Shown here one piece after another: positions 24,291-35,239 of a DNA stretch of 64,000 bases. The stretch spans positions 14,253,708-14,317,707 of the forward strand of contig OX387609.1 in assembly GCA_947568835.1 (NCBI GenBank). The letters run 5' to 3'. Both the position numbers and the translations under genes were made by a program. This DNA comes from Protonemura montana. Lineage: Eukaryota > Arthropoda > Insecta > Plecoptera > Nemouridae. The first letter of the stretch is position 1, and each line of letters begins with the position of its first letter. Below the pieces are notes generated by a model. It worked only from the letters and a program-made list of their open reading frames with translations. It did not search any database and was not told the DNA's origin.

Positions 24291-24981
24291 CCTCAGAAAT
24301 ACTCGGAAAATCAAACCCGAACGTTTCGAATATGAGTTGAATTCTAAGCATATTTTTGTTAAATTTATTGCTCAGTTTTTCCCTCCAATCTCACCTTATT
24401 TGCCGATTGTTTCACTATTTTCAAAATTATTTTTAATACAATAGGTACATTCTTATTTTTATAGATTTTATCAAACAAAAGAAAATGTAAAACAATTAAG
24501 AACTTTTAATTGAAAAATCCTTAATTCCGATTCGTTTTGCTCTTCCATACTTCTTAATGTTCAAGCAAATAAAAGCAACGTCCATTTACAACCCAAGAAA
24601 AGCAGCGTTCACAGGACACCGGTCTAGCAAGTGTTCTCGAGCAGCGATCCTCTCATCGTGTTCGTCTTCCAAGACGCTATCATCCCGGGGCATCTACACC
24701 TGCCCCCCCCCCTCCCCCCCCCCCTTCTAGAGCCAGCACCGGCCACGGGGGGTTCCGGTCCAAGCGACGCGAGCGGAAGCGCCAAAAGATGCTATCTGAG
24801 CGAAGAACGACAACGCGTTCATGGTCTTGACCAGGGGCGTTACCCGAGCTTCAGGTCTGTCACGTGACCACGACGATGACGGCTGAGATGCAGGTTGTTG
24901 ATTGCTTGGCTTGGTTTGACTGGAACGATCACCGATCTGACATCTCAAAGGGTAACAAACTATAGATAAGGAATCTTTTAA
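24291..24981. other. noncoding DNA with a poly-C stretch
   Basis: C-rich tracts at about 24703-24725 lie in a moderately CpG-rich stretch to 24860. Frames here are compositional, and no gene was recognised. Confidence 0.4.
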
Positions 24982-25945
24982 TAAAACTGAACACCGGTCC
25001 TCGTGAGATCATCGAAGTTAAGCAACACTGCGCTGAGTCAGGTATTGGATGGGTGACCATCATACACATGACCAGTTCTGCTCGGGAGAGAGGTTGGAGG
25101 GATGAAAGTTAAGCAACACTGCTCTGGGTCAGGTATTGGATGGGTGACCATCATACACATGACCAGTTCTGTTCGGGAGAGAGGTTGGAGGGATGAAAGT
25201 TAAGCAACACTGCGCTGAGTCAGGTATTGGATGGGTGACCATCATACACATGACCAGTTCTGTTCGGGAGAGAGGTTGGAGGGATGAAAGTTAAGCAACA
25301 CTGCGCTGGGTCAGGTATTGGATGGGTGGCCATCATACACATGACCAGTTCTGTTCGGGAGAGAGGTTGGAGGGATGAAAGTTAAGCAATACTGCGCTGG
25401 GTCAGGTATTGGATGGGTGACCATCATACACATGACCAGTTCAGTTCGGGAGAGAGGTTGGAGGGATGAAAGACAAGCAATACTGCGCTGGGTCAGGTAT
25501 TGGATGGGTGACCATCATACACATGACCAGTTCTGTTCGGGAGAGAGGTTGGATGGATGAAAGTTAAGCAACACTGCACTGGGTCAGGTATTGGATGGGT
25601 GACCATCATACACATGACCAGTTCTGTTCGGGAGAGAGGCTGGAGGGATGAAAGTTAGTACAGCAACTTCACTTGCCTTGCTTATCAACCTCTCGACAGC
25701 ATGGATTTGTGGAGGAATCCTGTTGTTCACGTTGTACCGTCCTTCGGAAGGGACGTTAAGCCGGTGGTCCCCTTGGTGCTCTTCGACAGGAGTAGGCTAC
25801 GTGCCGGCACCGTGTTTCCCCTCCTCACTTCTAGGCTAGGTAAGGTTCAAAATCAGCCTCAATACAACACACTCAACCAACGCCATTAGATCAGTGGTGC
25901 AGGGCGTGGTACATTGCGTCGTTAAACAACTCAAAGCAATCAATT
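24982..25945 (+). mobile_element. 5S-rRNA-derived SINE, copy S2 (most complete)
   Basis: The head (ACACCGGTCCTCGTGAGATC) matches the 5' half of 5S rRNA. Seven cores containing the 5S internal promoter follow at exact 91-bp spacing (from about 25010; unit starts at 25101, 25192, 25283, 25374, 25465 and 25556). The body starts at 25647 and includes the CCTTCGGAAGGGACGTTAAG hairpin region (about 25741-25760). The tail contains CTTCGACAGGAGTAGGCTAC and ends in TTGCGTCGTTAAAC near 25925. It is a non-autonomous Pol III-type retroposon. Confidence 0.88.
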
Positions 25946-28095
25946 TAAATAAATTTCTTTCAAATTTTTTTCGATTTCGATTTTTAATTACATTAGTACT
26001 TCCAGCTAAAATGGCAGACCACACAACTATCTTGCAACTTTACCCCATAAGAACTTGGGATCGCAGGTTGCTGAAAAGCAATATTGGTGGCCATTTTATC
26101 AGGTTGTTCTTATCCTGCCAATACCAGAATACCTGAGGCATAAAAAAGCTTCTGTCGCTAAAGTCTTCGAAATGACATCATATATATCCCAACTCCACAG
26201 ATCGGTCTCCATGATCCACTGCAGCCCATTAGAAGAAGTCTCTAGACTCCAATACCAACCCAACCACCCCCTGACTTGACTGCACACAGAATTACCATTC
26301 ACCAAACACGAAGAATCCAGACAAAATGAAGTCGCAAACTCTTTGTGAGCTTAACACTCGACGCCGCCGACCGCACGAAGGAGAAAACCCTCCCACCGGG
26401 AAAGTGTGTGAAAAGCCTTGCTCTGTGTGTACGGAAAAGTGTCTTAACAAGTGGGCTCTGAGAGACTCCTGGCGCTCTCTGCAGAGGATTTTCCAAGCAT
26501 CGCGCTCCGCTGACTTTTCCATACCACTTTTACTTTGCTAGGAGCGCGATTTCGAATTTGCATTTTAAGCCGGTCTCTGGCGAGAGAACGAGGAACCTTT
26601 TAGTGATGTTGATTCCTACGAATACAGAGACTCTTTCTCGCTCTTTCATGTCGCGATGCTTGGGGTGGTTTTTGAGAGGAAGGGGTGTCGAGACCTGGGT
26701 AGGGCTACGAGGACTTATTTTTCTGTATATTCTTGAAATATTTACATGAATCTGCTTGTGAATTAGCATGAAAACATCCCGGGAATCGTTATTTCAGGCG
26801 ATATCGGTCAAAAAGTGGTCAAGGAAGGTGTTTTAAAAAGCAGAATCGGATTTTTGTGCCTACAGGAAGATCTAAACCGTACGTCTATACAGGTTACTTA
26901 AAAAAATATATTTATAAATCAACAAATCTCTTGTGGTCATTTCTCTTTTGATGGTATGAGTTCCACCCTTGCAAACTGTTGGGATCGGGCTTGAGATTCG
27001 TAAATGGAAAGTTTTTTTAAGGGTAAAGCAGTAATACCAATAAAACAATGCGAATTCAATAAAAAAAACAATAATATCACGAGCATTGTCCAATATTTAA
27101 AGTGTCCAAAAACAAAGACTAACTTCAAAATTCAGACACAAACGCTGAGCGTGAATCAAACCATTGGAGATGACAAAGCAACAGCGTTGGCGAGTTTTCT
27201 AGTTGCTTTATATTCAAAATAATTTAAAAACAAGTGATAAAAAAAAACCGTTACATATTTTAAAGACAAACGCCATTTTTTGTCAGAACTGGCACCTTAC
27301 AAAAATAAAAAATAACAAATAAAATGATATCTTAGGTTCGATCTGCTTCATGTCAACGCTTCTCTGATGCACGTGCTCCCAGCTTCCGTCCCCAACGTAT
27401 ACCCACACAATTCACCAGTGATATTCATCGCCGTCCCAGCCCCAACATCTTCAAGCAATAACTCCTTGCCAGGCAGGAAGGAGTCCTTTAATACAAGGCA
27501 TTCATTTCACAACATTTCATCCCAACCATAGCGCACTTCCCAGCAAAGTTTTACCCCCATAAAGCCCGACACTCCCGTCTCCCGTCTCCCGATATTTGCT
27601 ATCCAGACTTAGCAACACATTGCCAGTCGGCAAAAACTTTCTCACGCACCGGCGTACGCACTTTCTTGATCTGCGTTGAAAGTTGTGCGACTTAAAAGTT
27701 GGGCGCTTCAAAGCTCTCCACCCTTTCTCAGAGCCGAGAGCACGGCTCTTGCCAGGAGATGCCAGTAAAATTATATAAATATACATGGAGAAGGGGGTGA
27801 AGGGGGGGCTGGCACCTGCTTTAGATCCTGCTAGGAGGGGGGATGGGGGGGGGGGGGCTGGAAACGATGATCTCGCCATTGTTAGAGAACCATGAGCATA
27901 TTTTCTATAGAATAATTTTTGTAGACTTCTGACACTATTTTGTCTTTGTATACGAATTAATGTTGATTGTTTGAGGGGGGGGGGGGGGGGGAGGGCACGG
28001 AGGGGGGTCGAAAATATTCCAAAACCGAAAATACCAATTCAACGCCATTTTTCTATTAACTAGTAGTTCCCCGCGGCTCACGCAGCTTTACGACT
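25946..28095. other. noncoding DNA
   Basis: AT-rich to mixed sequence. Frames near 26290-26540 and 27517-27879 carry no domain I recognise. G-runs occur near 27847-27858 and 27975-27995. An ACTAGTAGTTCCCCGCGGCT stretch near 28058 resembles a retroelement end, but nothing more is visible. Confidence 0.4.
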
Positions 28096-28372
28096 GATAT
28101 AGTGATATTTAGAAAAACTATTTGAACTGGGTTTTGAATGCTAAGTAAAGGGCTACCAAATTTCCCGACGTTTCGTAACATATACTAGTTACTTCTTCAG
28201 AGGTTTGAGCAGTCCTATGAAGAAGTAACTAGTATATGTTGCAAAACGTCGAGAAATTTAGTAGCCCTTTACTTAGCATTCAAAACCCAGTTGAAATAGT
28301 TTTTCTTAAAACTAGTGCTAAGGATAAATCAAGTAGACATGAGTCTAAAAACCATCATAGATATAGTGATAT
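28096..28372 (+). mobile_element. hairpin-headed retroposon P, copy P1, with 13-bp target duplication
   Basis: The perfect 13-bp duplication GATATAGTGATAT flanks the element (28096-28108 and 28360-28372). The left arm (from 28110) is an inverted copy of about 85 bp of the right half, which runs to 28312. An asymmetric tail follows, ending TCTAAAAACCATCAT. The minus-strand left arm holds a CTGAAGA...GAAA pair around a 5-bp GTAAC/GTTAC stem (28171-28200), a hammerhead-like core arrangement. The features resemble Penelope-like element ends; no protein is encoded. Confidence 0.7.
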
Positions 28373-28618
28373 CTTTAGGTACTAATATGAACTTCTCTGA
28401 TATGTCTTTGTCAACAACTTCACGATGTTCTTCTTTGACAAATAACCGAGAGTGAATTTTTACAGATAAAATGCGACATAGGACTAATTTTGTGCAAGTC
28501 CCACATCTGTCACATTGCTCGTTGCCAAAGCATGAGTCACTTCAACTCAAAACACGTGTTAACATCTTCTAGGTGACTTGACAACTCGTGACGCCGATAA
28601 CGGACTGTTTAACGAGCC

Positions 28619-28620
<2 letters not shown>
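28373..28620. other. noncoding DNA
   Basis: No gene or element was recognised. Confidence 0.4.

Positions 28621-28661
<41 letters not shown>
28621..28661 (+). repeat. poly-C tract of 41 bases
   Basis: An uninterrupted run of 41 C on the plus strand (G on the minus). Its true length is likely uncertain in sequencing. Confidence 0.9.
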
Positions 28662-30027
28662 ACCAACATAGCATTTAGTGTTTCTATGAAGCACTGGATC
28701 GGGAGATTGATGTTCCTGGTCACGAGGACCACGTGACTTCAACGAGAAACAAGGTGCAAGACGCCATGGAAAGTCTTCGAAGGACGATAGAGACTGAAGA
28801 CTGATGGCGGCCATCTTGGTTCGGGCAGCCCTCGGTGAATGCTTATGGGACTGGTTTTGCAGGTTATGTTAAGACATTGCGACATTGACATTCATAAGCA
28901 GACGGATTGAAGCACTTTATGTAGGGTGGGGAAGGGAAAAGATTAGCGAAAAGGGGAAGAAGAAGGGAAAATAAGGGAGCAGAAAATACCTTGGCAATTA
29001 GTTTGTATAAGTAAAGTAAGTAATACTTAAAATTAACTCTTTACTTATTTTGGTCACGTGACCTAGAGCATGTTGCCAATGGCGCTAGGTCACTTTGGAA
29101 AATATGCTAAAATTTCGATTTCAATTTTAATTTCAATTTCAAAGTCTGTTTACAAGCAACATATAGGTACATAGATGCAGTAATTTGGTGGTCACTAGAT
29201 CATATGTACATTTGTAATCGTATATTTCTATTTATACTAATTGCTAAATATTTAAATTACAACAAGTTAATTATTTAGCTAGCTTTGATTAATTAGCTAC
29301 AACTATACACTGTCAGGTAACATGAATTAGCGAAAATTCGGCTGGATATGTCTTCAACAGGTAGACCACTTGGTTGGCTATCTTCGCTTCTTGTTAAAAA
29401 ATCGCAAACAATTGTCAATTAGCTACAGAAATCCGTCACAAGCAGCGCCACCTACTAAACCTTTAAAAAGCGAGTCTGAAATCCCATTCCCTACCACCTG
29501 TTATCCCTCTACTCTGTTTTTATCGCCTCTTCGCGTGCCTTTTCCTGTTTTCCGCCGGCCGGGAAATTGTTTGATGGATTTCCACGTGCCCGGACCTGTC
29601 ACGTGATCAATCACCGCCCCGTGGCGTCGCGACGGCGGGCGTCGTTCCTTGTTTGACTTGCAAGTTTGTGTTCCTCGACGCCTTCCGCTGGGAAGACGTT
29701 CGGTGGGAACCCAGGAGACGAGATAAGGAGGCTGTCGATGTGTCTCAGAGCCTGGAGCTTGTTGCTGGAGATTAACAGGAATTGCAGGGTAATAATATTT
29801 GTTAATTTGTGAAAATTAATTTCATTGCTCTCATGTGAGCACAACAAGAATTGGAAGCTACCTGCTGATAAAACACGCTCGAAAATCGAATTGTTTGAGG
29901 TTAATTTGCATTCCTAACACTATCATTCTTTTTAACCATAACAGTTCGTCAGTACTTTCAAAACAATGTATACTTAAAAATGCTGAAAGTCAATTTTAAA
30001 GCTAACTATTCTCTTCTATTATATTCT
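28662..30027. other. noncoding DNA
   Basis: Includes GATGGCGGCCATCTTGG near 28804 (YY1-like motif in both directions) and a CpG-rich patch at about 29585-29720. No exon could be supported. Confidence 0.4.
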
Positions 30028-30550
30028 AAAGCTAAGCGGTGGCCGGTCCTTGGTGCTGTTGGACAGGAGCAGCCAACACAGTGTGTCAAAGTGACAAGGC
30101 TAAGCGGTGGCCGGTCCTTGGTGCTGTTGGACAGGAGCAGCCAACACAGTGTGTCAAAGGGACAAGGCTAAGCGGTGGCCGGTCCTTGGTGCTGTTGGAC
30201 AGGAGCAGCCAACACAGTGTGTTAAAGTGACAAGGCTAAGCGGTGGCCGGTCCTTGGTGCTGTTGGACAGGAGCAGCCAACACAGTGTGTCAAAGGGACA
30301 AGGCTAAGCGGTGGCCGGTCCTTGGTGCTGTTGGACAGGAGCAGCCAACACAGTGTGTCAAAGTGACAAGGCTAAGCGGTGGCCGGTCCTTGGTGCTGTT
30401 GGAAAGGAGCAGCCAACACAGTGTGTCAAAGTGACAAGGCTAAGCGGTGGCCGGTCCTTGGTGCTGTTGGACAGGAGCAGCTAACACAGTGTGTCAAAGG
30501 GACAAGGCTAAGCGGTGGCCGGTCCTTGGTGCTGTTGGACTGGAGCAGGC
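30028..30550 (+). repeat. 68-bp satellite, array 3 (about 7.7 copies, reversed)
   Basis: The same unit as array 2, on the opposite strand. It starts abruptly at GCTAAGCGGTGGCC. At the 3' side the last unit passes into SINE-tail-like sequence (GGAGCAGGCTGCTAGCC, then GACACCGGGTTCAC) at about 30541-30572. Confidence 0.95.
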
Positions 30551-31208
30551 TGCTAGCCGACACCGGGTTCACTATCAGCACCCTACCATGCTAGGTGTCT
30601 ACCCACCCCAAACTGTTCACAATATTAACAGTGCAAAATAAACCGTTACCAAACCAACCCCAATCTAACAGCACCGCTGCCCTGAACGAAACCAAACATC
30701 ACACCGTATCACCCTATTGCCTATCTTTCTCTGTTCCTCCAGATCGATTATACACAACGCCATCTCTGTCCGTCTCATCACTGAGTCGAGGTTGGGTTAG
30801 CATGTTTGCTCTGCCGAGGCTGTGGCAAGTGATTGTGATATTATTGAGGGACGCATATATTAGCATTGTGTTTCACGGACCAGGGACCGCACTGTCAACA
30901 TTTGCTGTGGCTGCCGATGTGCATAGGGGGGGTTCTCTATGTGTGTTCCATGCGGGGGTGTAGAGGAATGTTCTGGATAGGGGTGATGTTGGTGTTGCTT
31001 GGTGTTGGGGAAAAGATGGATGTGATTGTAATTCGCGCTAGTGATAAATAGTTATGGGGTTGGAAAAGAGGTAACTGTTTTGAGATAAATCTGGGAAAAT
31101 GATGTGTGTTTTATTTGATCTGTAAGCTGGACGAAAGAGGTGAAAAGAATTTAAAAAGTTAGAACAGTTAGTTTAACAGGCTAGGATGAAGTGGAAACGA
31201 ACTCAATG
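30551..31208. other. SINE-tail-like flank, then noncoding DNA
   Basis: The first 50 bases resemble the SINE tail. The remainder is unique, and its short frames are unrecognised. Confidence 0.4.
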
Positions 31209-31405
31209 AAGATATGCCGTAAGAAAAACTATTTGAAATGGGTTTTGAATGCTAAGTAAAGGACAACTAAAGTTTAATTTTAGTTGAAATTTTAGTTGTC
31301 CTTTACTTAGCATTCAAACCCCAGTTCAAATAGTTTTTCTTAAAACTAGTGCTAAGGCTAAATCAAGTAGACATGAGTCTAAAAACCATCATAAAGATGT
31401 GTCGT
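31209..31405 (+). mobile_element. hairpin-headed retroposon P, copy P2 (short)
   Basis: The left end (AAGAAAAACTATTTGAA at 31221) is inverted relative to the right arm (to about 31341), with an inner hairpin around GGACAACTAAA...TTTAGTTGTCC. The tail ends AAAAACCATCAT. The flanks AAGATATGCCGT (31209-31220) and AAGATGTGTCGT (31394-31405) look like a 12-bp target duplication with two changes. Confidence 0.65.
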
Positions 31406-31615
31406 GTTTTTCGGTCTTGATTTAGATAGAATTGGTTTGCAGCTCTAAAATGAGCCATAAATATCGACCTTTTGATTTGTCATCTTCAGGGGAAGATTCT
31501 CTATGCAATTCTCTACAATTTTGGTCTTCAGGCAATTCTTCTCCTGAAGATTATGAGCCGTGCCTCGCCGAAACGTTTTGACTTAAGGTTTTTTTTGGGT
31601 CTGCAATCCTCTACT
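31406..31615. other. possible Penelope-like 3' fragment
   Basis: A CTGAAGATTATGAGCC...GCCGAAACG arrangement near 31543-31575 resembles the motif found in Penelope-like element ends. The TIR element at 31616 is inserted just downstream. The assignment is weak. Confidence 0.3.
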
Positions 31616-31639
31616 TACACGCTAAAAAAATTGGAGTCA

Positions 31640-32010
31640 AAAACCACTCCAAAAGAGTCAATTCTCACTCTTCTAATACGACAAAATGTGCCCTCTCCTT
31701 TGGGAGTGGAACTCGCTCTTTCGAATGAGTCATCTCATTTCACTCTTTCATTGAGTGAAATATTTGGACTCCATGAAAGGATCATTCTCACTCTTTTAAA
31801 ACGACAAAATGTGCCCTCTCCCTTGGGAGTGGAACTCGCTCTTTCGAATGAGTCATCTCATTTCACTCTTTCATTGAGTGAAATATTTTGACTCAATGAA
31901 AGGATCATTCTCACTCTTTTAAAACGACAAAATGTGCCCTCTCCATAATGAGTGGAAGTCATTCTCTCGAAAGAGACATTTTATTTCACTCCTTTAACGA
32001 GTCAAAAATT
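31640..32010 (+). repeat. 123-bp subterminal direct repeats (about 2.7 copies)
   Basis: AATGTGCCCTCTCC recurs at 31685, 31808 and 31931. The intervening sequence is rich in GAGTG and CACTC words like those in the terminal repeats. In DNA transposons such repeats usually bind the transposase. Confidence 0.85.
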
Positions 32011-32419
32011 TCGACTCTAGTTTCGAAATATTCGAAAATTTCCTGGGATTGCAATGCTCCAAAACGAGTGAGTGAAAGAATTCATTGGAATCCTGTAAAA
32101 AGGATAATTTCGTACGCCTTGATAGACCTGTCACCTGAAGTTGTTTATTATTTTTCGCTAGATGCTCGTGTGCATGCATTGCTGCATTGCAAGTGCATCG
32201 CATGATCGTACATTTTACTCCTTACGTGACATTTTTATTTTAGTCATGGGCAAGGTCTATCAAGCTGTACTTTTTGAAGGTGGAAATATTACAACGAATT
32301 AATTTCGGATCATAAAAATATTTTATTGAAAACAGAAATAAAAATTGAATTTTAAGCAGAAAAAATGGGTGAAATGATGTATTGAATTTTTTAAATTCCA
32401 CAATGAACTCTCTATAACT

Positions 32420-32640
32420 GAAATTAGAGGTCAAGAGACAAAAATTAGAGAATGCAGATCGCCACGATTAAATTGCAATTTCAAGAGAAATTAACCGATT
32501 CATCATTAAGTATAGCAAGTACAACTGGAAGTAGAGTTCAAAATGCAGACATAAAACCAACTCTCTATAATGAAATTAGAAGTGAAGAGACAAAAATCAG
32601 AGAGAACAGATCGCCATCGATTAAATTACAATTTTAACAC
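32420..32640 (+). repeat. two-copy direct repeat, spacing about 155 bp
   Basis: GAGACAAAAATTAGAGA (about 32433) and GAGACAAAAATCAGAGA (about 32587) head two similar stretches of about 50 bp that include GATCGCCA and GATTAAATT. They lie in the 3' noncoding part of the TIR element. Confidence 0.7.
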
Positions 32641-32855
32641 AAATTAAACAATTCTTTGAATGTTCTCAAGGTCAGAGAAATTCTCATTTAAGTAAACAAA
32701 TTTATTGAATTTATTTAAACTCTTTTTGAGTGATATACTTATCTTAAATAGTTTAATACTTTAGTCATAACTCCTAGCATATTTCAAATTCCAAGCGATC
32801 TGGGTAGCAATACTAATGTTCTCATAAATTTTATATTGTCATATTGTCATAAATT

Positions 32856-34341
32856 TTAATCAATTTGAACGTTCAACAGGGACGCGTCTAGCCCTGCTGT
32901 AGCCGCAAGGTTGCTTGACTTAACATTCATTACATACAGGCGAGTTTCGACAAAATTGTAGAAACGTATCAAGTTCGATGGGTATGCTACATTAAAAACA
33001 TAGAACGTTTTAAACAACAAGTCAAAAGCCCTTACTGGGCACTTGCCGACTGCGACATGAAATCTATCCGCGACGATAAAGTAATCGCCTCCCTCCTCCA
33101 GGCTGCCAACACACAGGAGGAACGGTTGGACCTCTCCCCCCCCCCCCCTTGCGTGCTCGCCTTGACGAAGGCGGTAATGTCTGCCCCTGCCTGAAAGTAT
33201 CGACATTAAATTAGAGCTTGTTTTAATAGTCAATCTTGTAATCAGTGTGACGTTGCTGGACAGGTGTGAGGTGCATGATATATCTTATCATGGAGAAGAT
33301 ACTTCAAGCTTTATTTACAGTGACTTATTTAATTTTTTTCACAATATCCTATTTAGTGATGACTTTAATTTAATAAACTGATGGGTTTGGGAAAATTGTC
33401 AGGATTTTTACAAAATCATACAGTGTAGACACGCCATTATCTATTACAATTTATGAAGCCAAAATTTTGAAGAGCATCATTTTATAGCGAAAGTGGAAAC
33501 AGTCAAACTAAACGTACCTTAACAAACCGCAAAAGAGAGTCGTTGGGGATCGCCGTTCCCTTTTCAAGTACTGCGTCGCCAGAAGTTTTTTCTTGCTGGC
33601 GTTGCATGCTGGCAGCAGAGTCGCCAGAAGCAAAATTGCTCGAAGATCATCTGCAAATGTCAAATTACCAGTGGAAATTATTAATATTCTTATTACCTAT
33701 CGCGATTCGCGATAGGTAATAATCGAAATCATAAAACATGTGGTGTTATGCTTACCATTTGCTATTTTTTTTTGACATATTGAAGGACTCGGGTTTGAAT
33801 TGTTCGCAATACTTCAGTATCCGAGAAGTACAGCTTTTTCGGAACTTCGATAAAAAGTTTGTTGACTTGCTCTCTTCCATTCGGTTGAATTCGCGATTTA
33901 CCTGAAACAAGTAGGAAATGATTGGACTGCAAGGATTATAAGAACGTTTTATCAAAGAGTTTGCTGTTTAAAAGTATAATGCGTGCAGCGTACCTGGTTA
34001 CCATCAAAGTCGATCAGCCTAGGGTACTTCCCAATGATGTCAGTTATGGAAGGCGAATTCTCGTTTATTTCTTTCCTCCTCATTTCAAATGTATCGTCCA
34101 TAAGATCTTGGATTTCACCTTTTGTCGATTCATCTGGTTTAGTAAACTGCATCAGAGTTACCTGTAAAGCAAGCGTTGAAATTTACCTATAAAAATCCAA
34201 GTACCTCGTGTGCAATTCAAAGTTTGATCATAATGTTCTATTACCTTTGAAAGCATTTGCCAATTCTTCCGGAATTCCTTTTTTGATTAGAAAAAGTCGA
34301 AGACCTTCCAAGTCCAAATTCATAACACATTCTTCCTCCAT
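32856..34341 (-). CDS. SAM-like domain-containing protein (SAMD3-like family), five exons, three homopolymer frameshifts
   Basis: Exons on the minus strand are 34341-34245, 34133-33994 (an acceptor at 34161 is also possible but breaks the frame), 33901-33756, 33650-33518 and 33190-32856. All introns are GT-AG, including strong donors CAG|GTACGC and ATG|GTAAGC. Exon 1 resembles the start of a SAM-like domain (LRLFLIKKGIPEEL). Exon 2 has the family hallmark EMRRKEINENSPSITDII and then KYPRL. Exon 4 has the LLLATLLPAC stretch. Exon 5 has VQPFLLCVG and, further on, FKTFYVFNVAYP. The frame is consistent only if three runs change by one base: A9 in exon 3 (33765-33773), A6 in exon 4 (33586-33591) and G13 in exon 5 (33136-33148). 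The expected length is about 283 residues. The function is unknown; such proteins are often multicopy in animal genomes. A polyadenylation signal may lie in TTTATT near 32700. Either the gene is intact with read errors, or it is a young pseudogene. Confidence 0.72.
33692..33720. repeat. 29-bp perfect palindrome in intron 3
   Basis: Arms of 14 bases (ATTACCTATCGCGA and its complement) surround a single central T, between exons 3 and 4 of the SAM-type gene. Confidence 0.9.
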
Positions 34342-34732
34342 GGCGAGTTGCGACACGCACTGATCACTTCACTTCAAGACCGAGGTAGCTACTGAATGAA
34401 AGTTAAAAATGCTCCGAATCGACAGTTCGCTGGGTAGTAAGATATGAGTCACACTCTCATAATAGTTGAATGACTGTCGAAATGTAGATTCAGCATTTCT
34501 CACGTAAGCTCCAGCCACTGCTCCAGCCTCAATCCGGAGTTAACCGCTTCCTTTAATAAGTACCCGATACCCTGCACTCATTCCAAAGAGCTAATTCTGT
34601 GCACTCCTTGTCAAAGAGTGGGAAAACAACACATTTGGGAGTCAATATTACAGAAAACCACTCTTTCAAGTGTCAAATTAGACGCCACTCATTCAAGGAG
34701 TGAAATTTTCACTCCAAATTTTTTAGCGTGTA

Positions 34733-35239
34733 CCTCTACAACAACATAAACCATGGCATATGCTCATACCACGGCTCTGAAAACCATCAGGCAACAAAAC
34801 TCAGTGAAAATATTTCTTGTTTTACCCGCGTTTATTTATGATTTTACCAACTGAAGGACATTAAAACCCCCCACCCCCATTAAAGTTAGCTAAATATGAT
34901 TAAACACTCGTATTTGTAACAAAATATGTTGAACAGGAAAATATGCACATTTTTAAGCTGAAATTACCACAGCCCGTGGCGGGTAAAAATACATGCTAAA
35001 AACTAACAAATATAATTCAGTTCTCTAAGCTTAATGAAGGCTTAATGCGTCATTTGAAATTCCGACTTCAAATCGTGCGTGTGAATCATGAAGTGGCACG
35101 CGTGGGTCGCACTGGACATCAGTCAGAGTTTTCCTAATTTTCCAGTTTTCCAAGGTTTTCCAGGCCACTTTCTGTAGGTGATGCCACCTATGGTCACGGC
35201 AATACTTACCAAACAACTTCAGCAGATTGTCACAGTGGT
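34733..35239. other. noncoding DNA
   Basis: No gene was recognised. The minus-strand frame at 35031-35291 overlaps the 5S-like repeat and is a by-product. Confidence 0.4.

Larger units (their letters stand above)
31616..34732 (-). mobile_element. 3.1-kb TIR-flanked DNA element carrying a SAM-type gene
   Basis: The left end TACACGCTAAAAAA (31616) and the right end, read inverted from 34732, share the first 14 bases and continue alike for about 35 bp (GGAGT, then CACTCC). The terminal TA could be the target site. Subterminal motifs of the CACTCTTT/GAGTGA type crowd both ends: 123-bp direct repeats at about 31640-32010 on the left, and several copies at 34600-34720 on the right. The only gene inside is the five-exon SAM-type gene on the minus strand. 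Its ATG lies 390 bp from one end and its stop 1.2 kb from the other. No DDE or other transposase was recognised. Confidence 0.7.

Noticed and set aside
26292-26541. Cysteine-containing frame that looked like a zinc finger
   Set aside because: The Cys and His spacing fits no zinc-finger class, and overlapping frames on both strands are equally open.
27517-27879. Minus-strand frame of 120 codons
   Set aside because: It is a low-complexity Pro/Ser-rich start produced by C- and G-runs, with no domain and no splice context.
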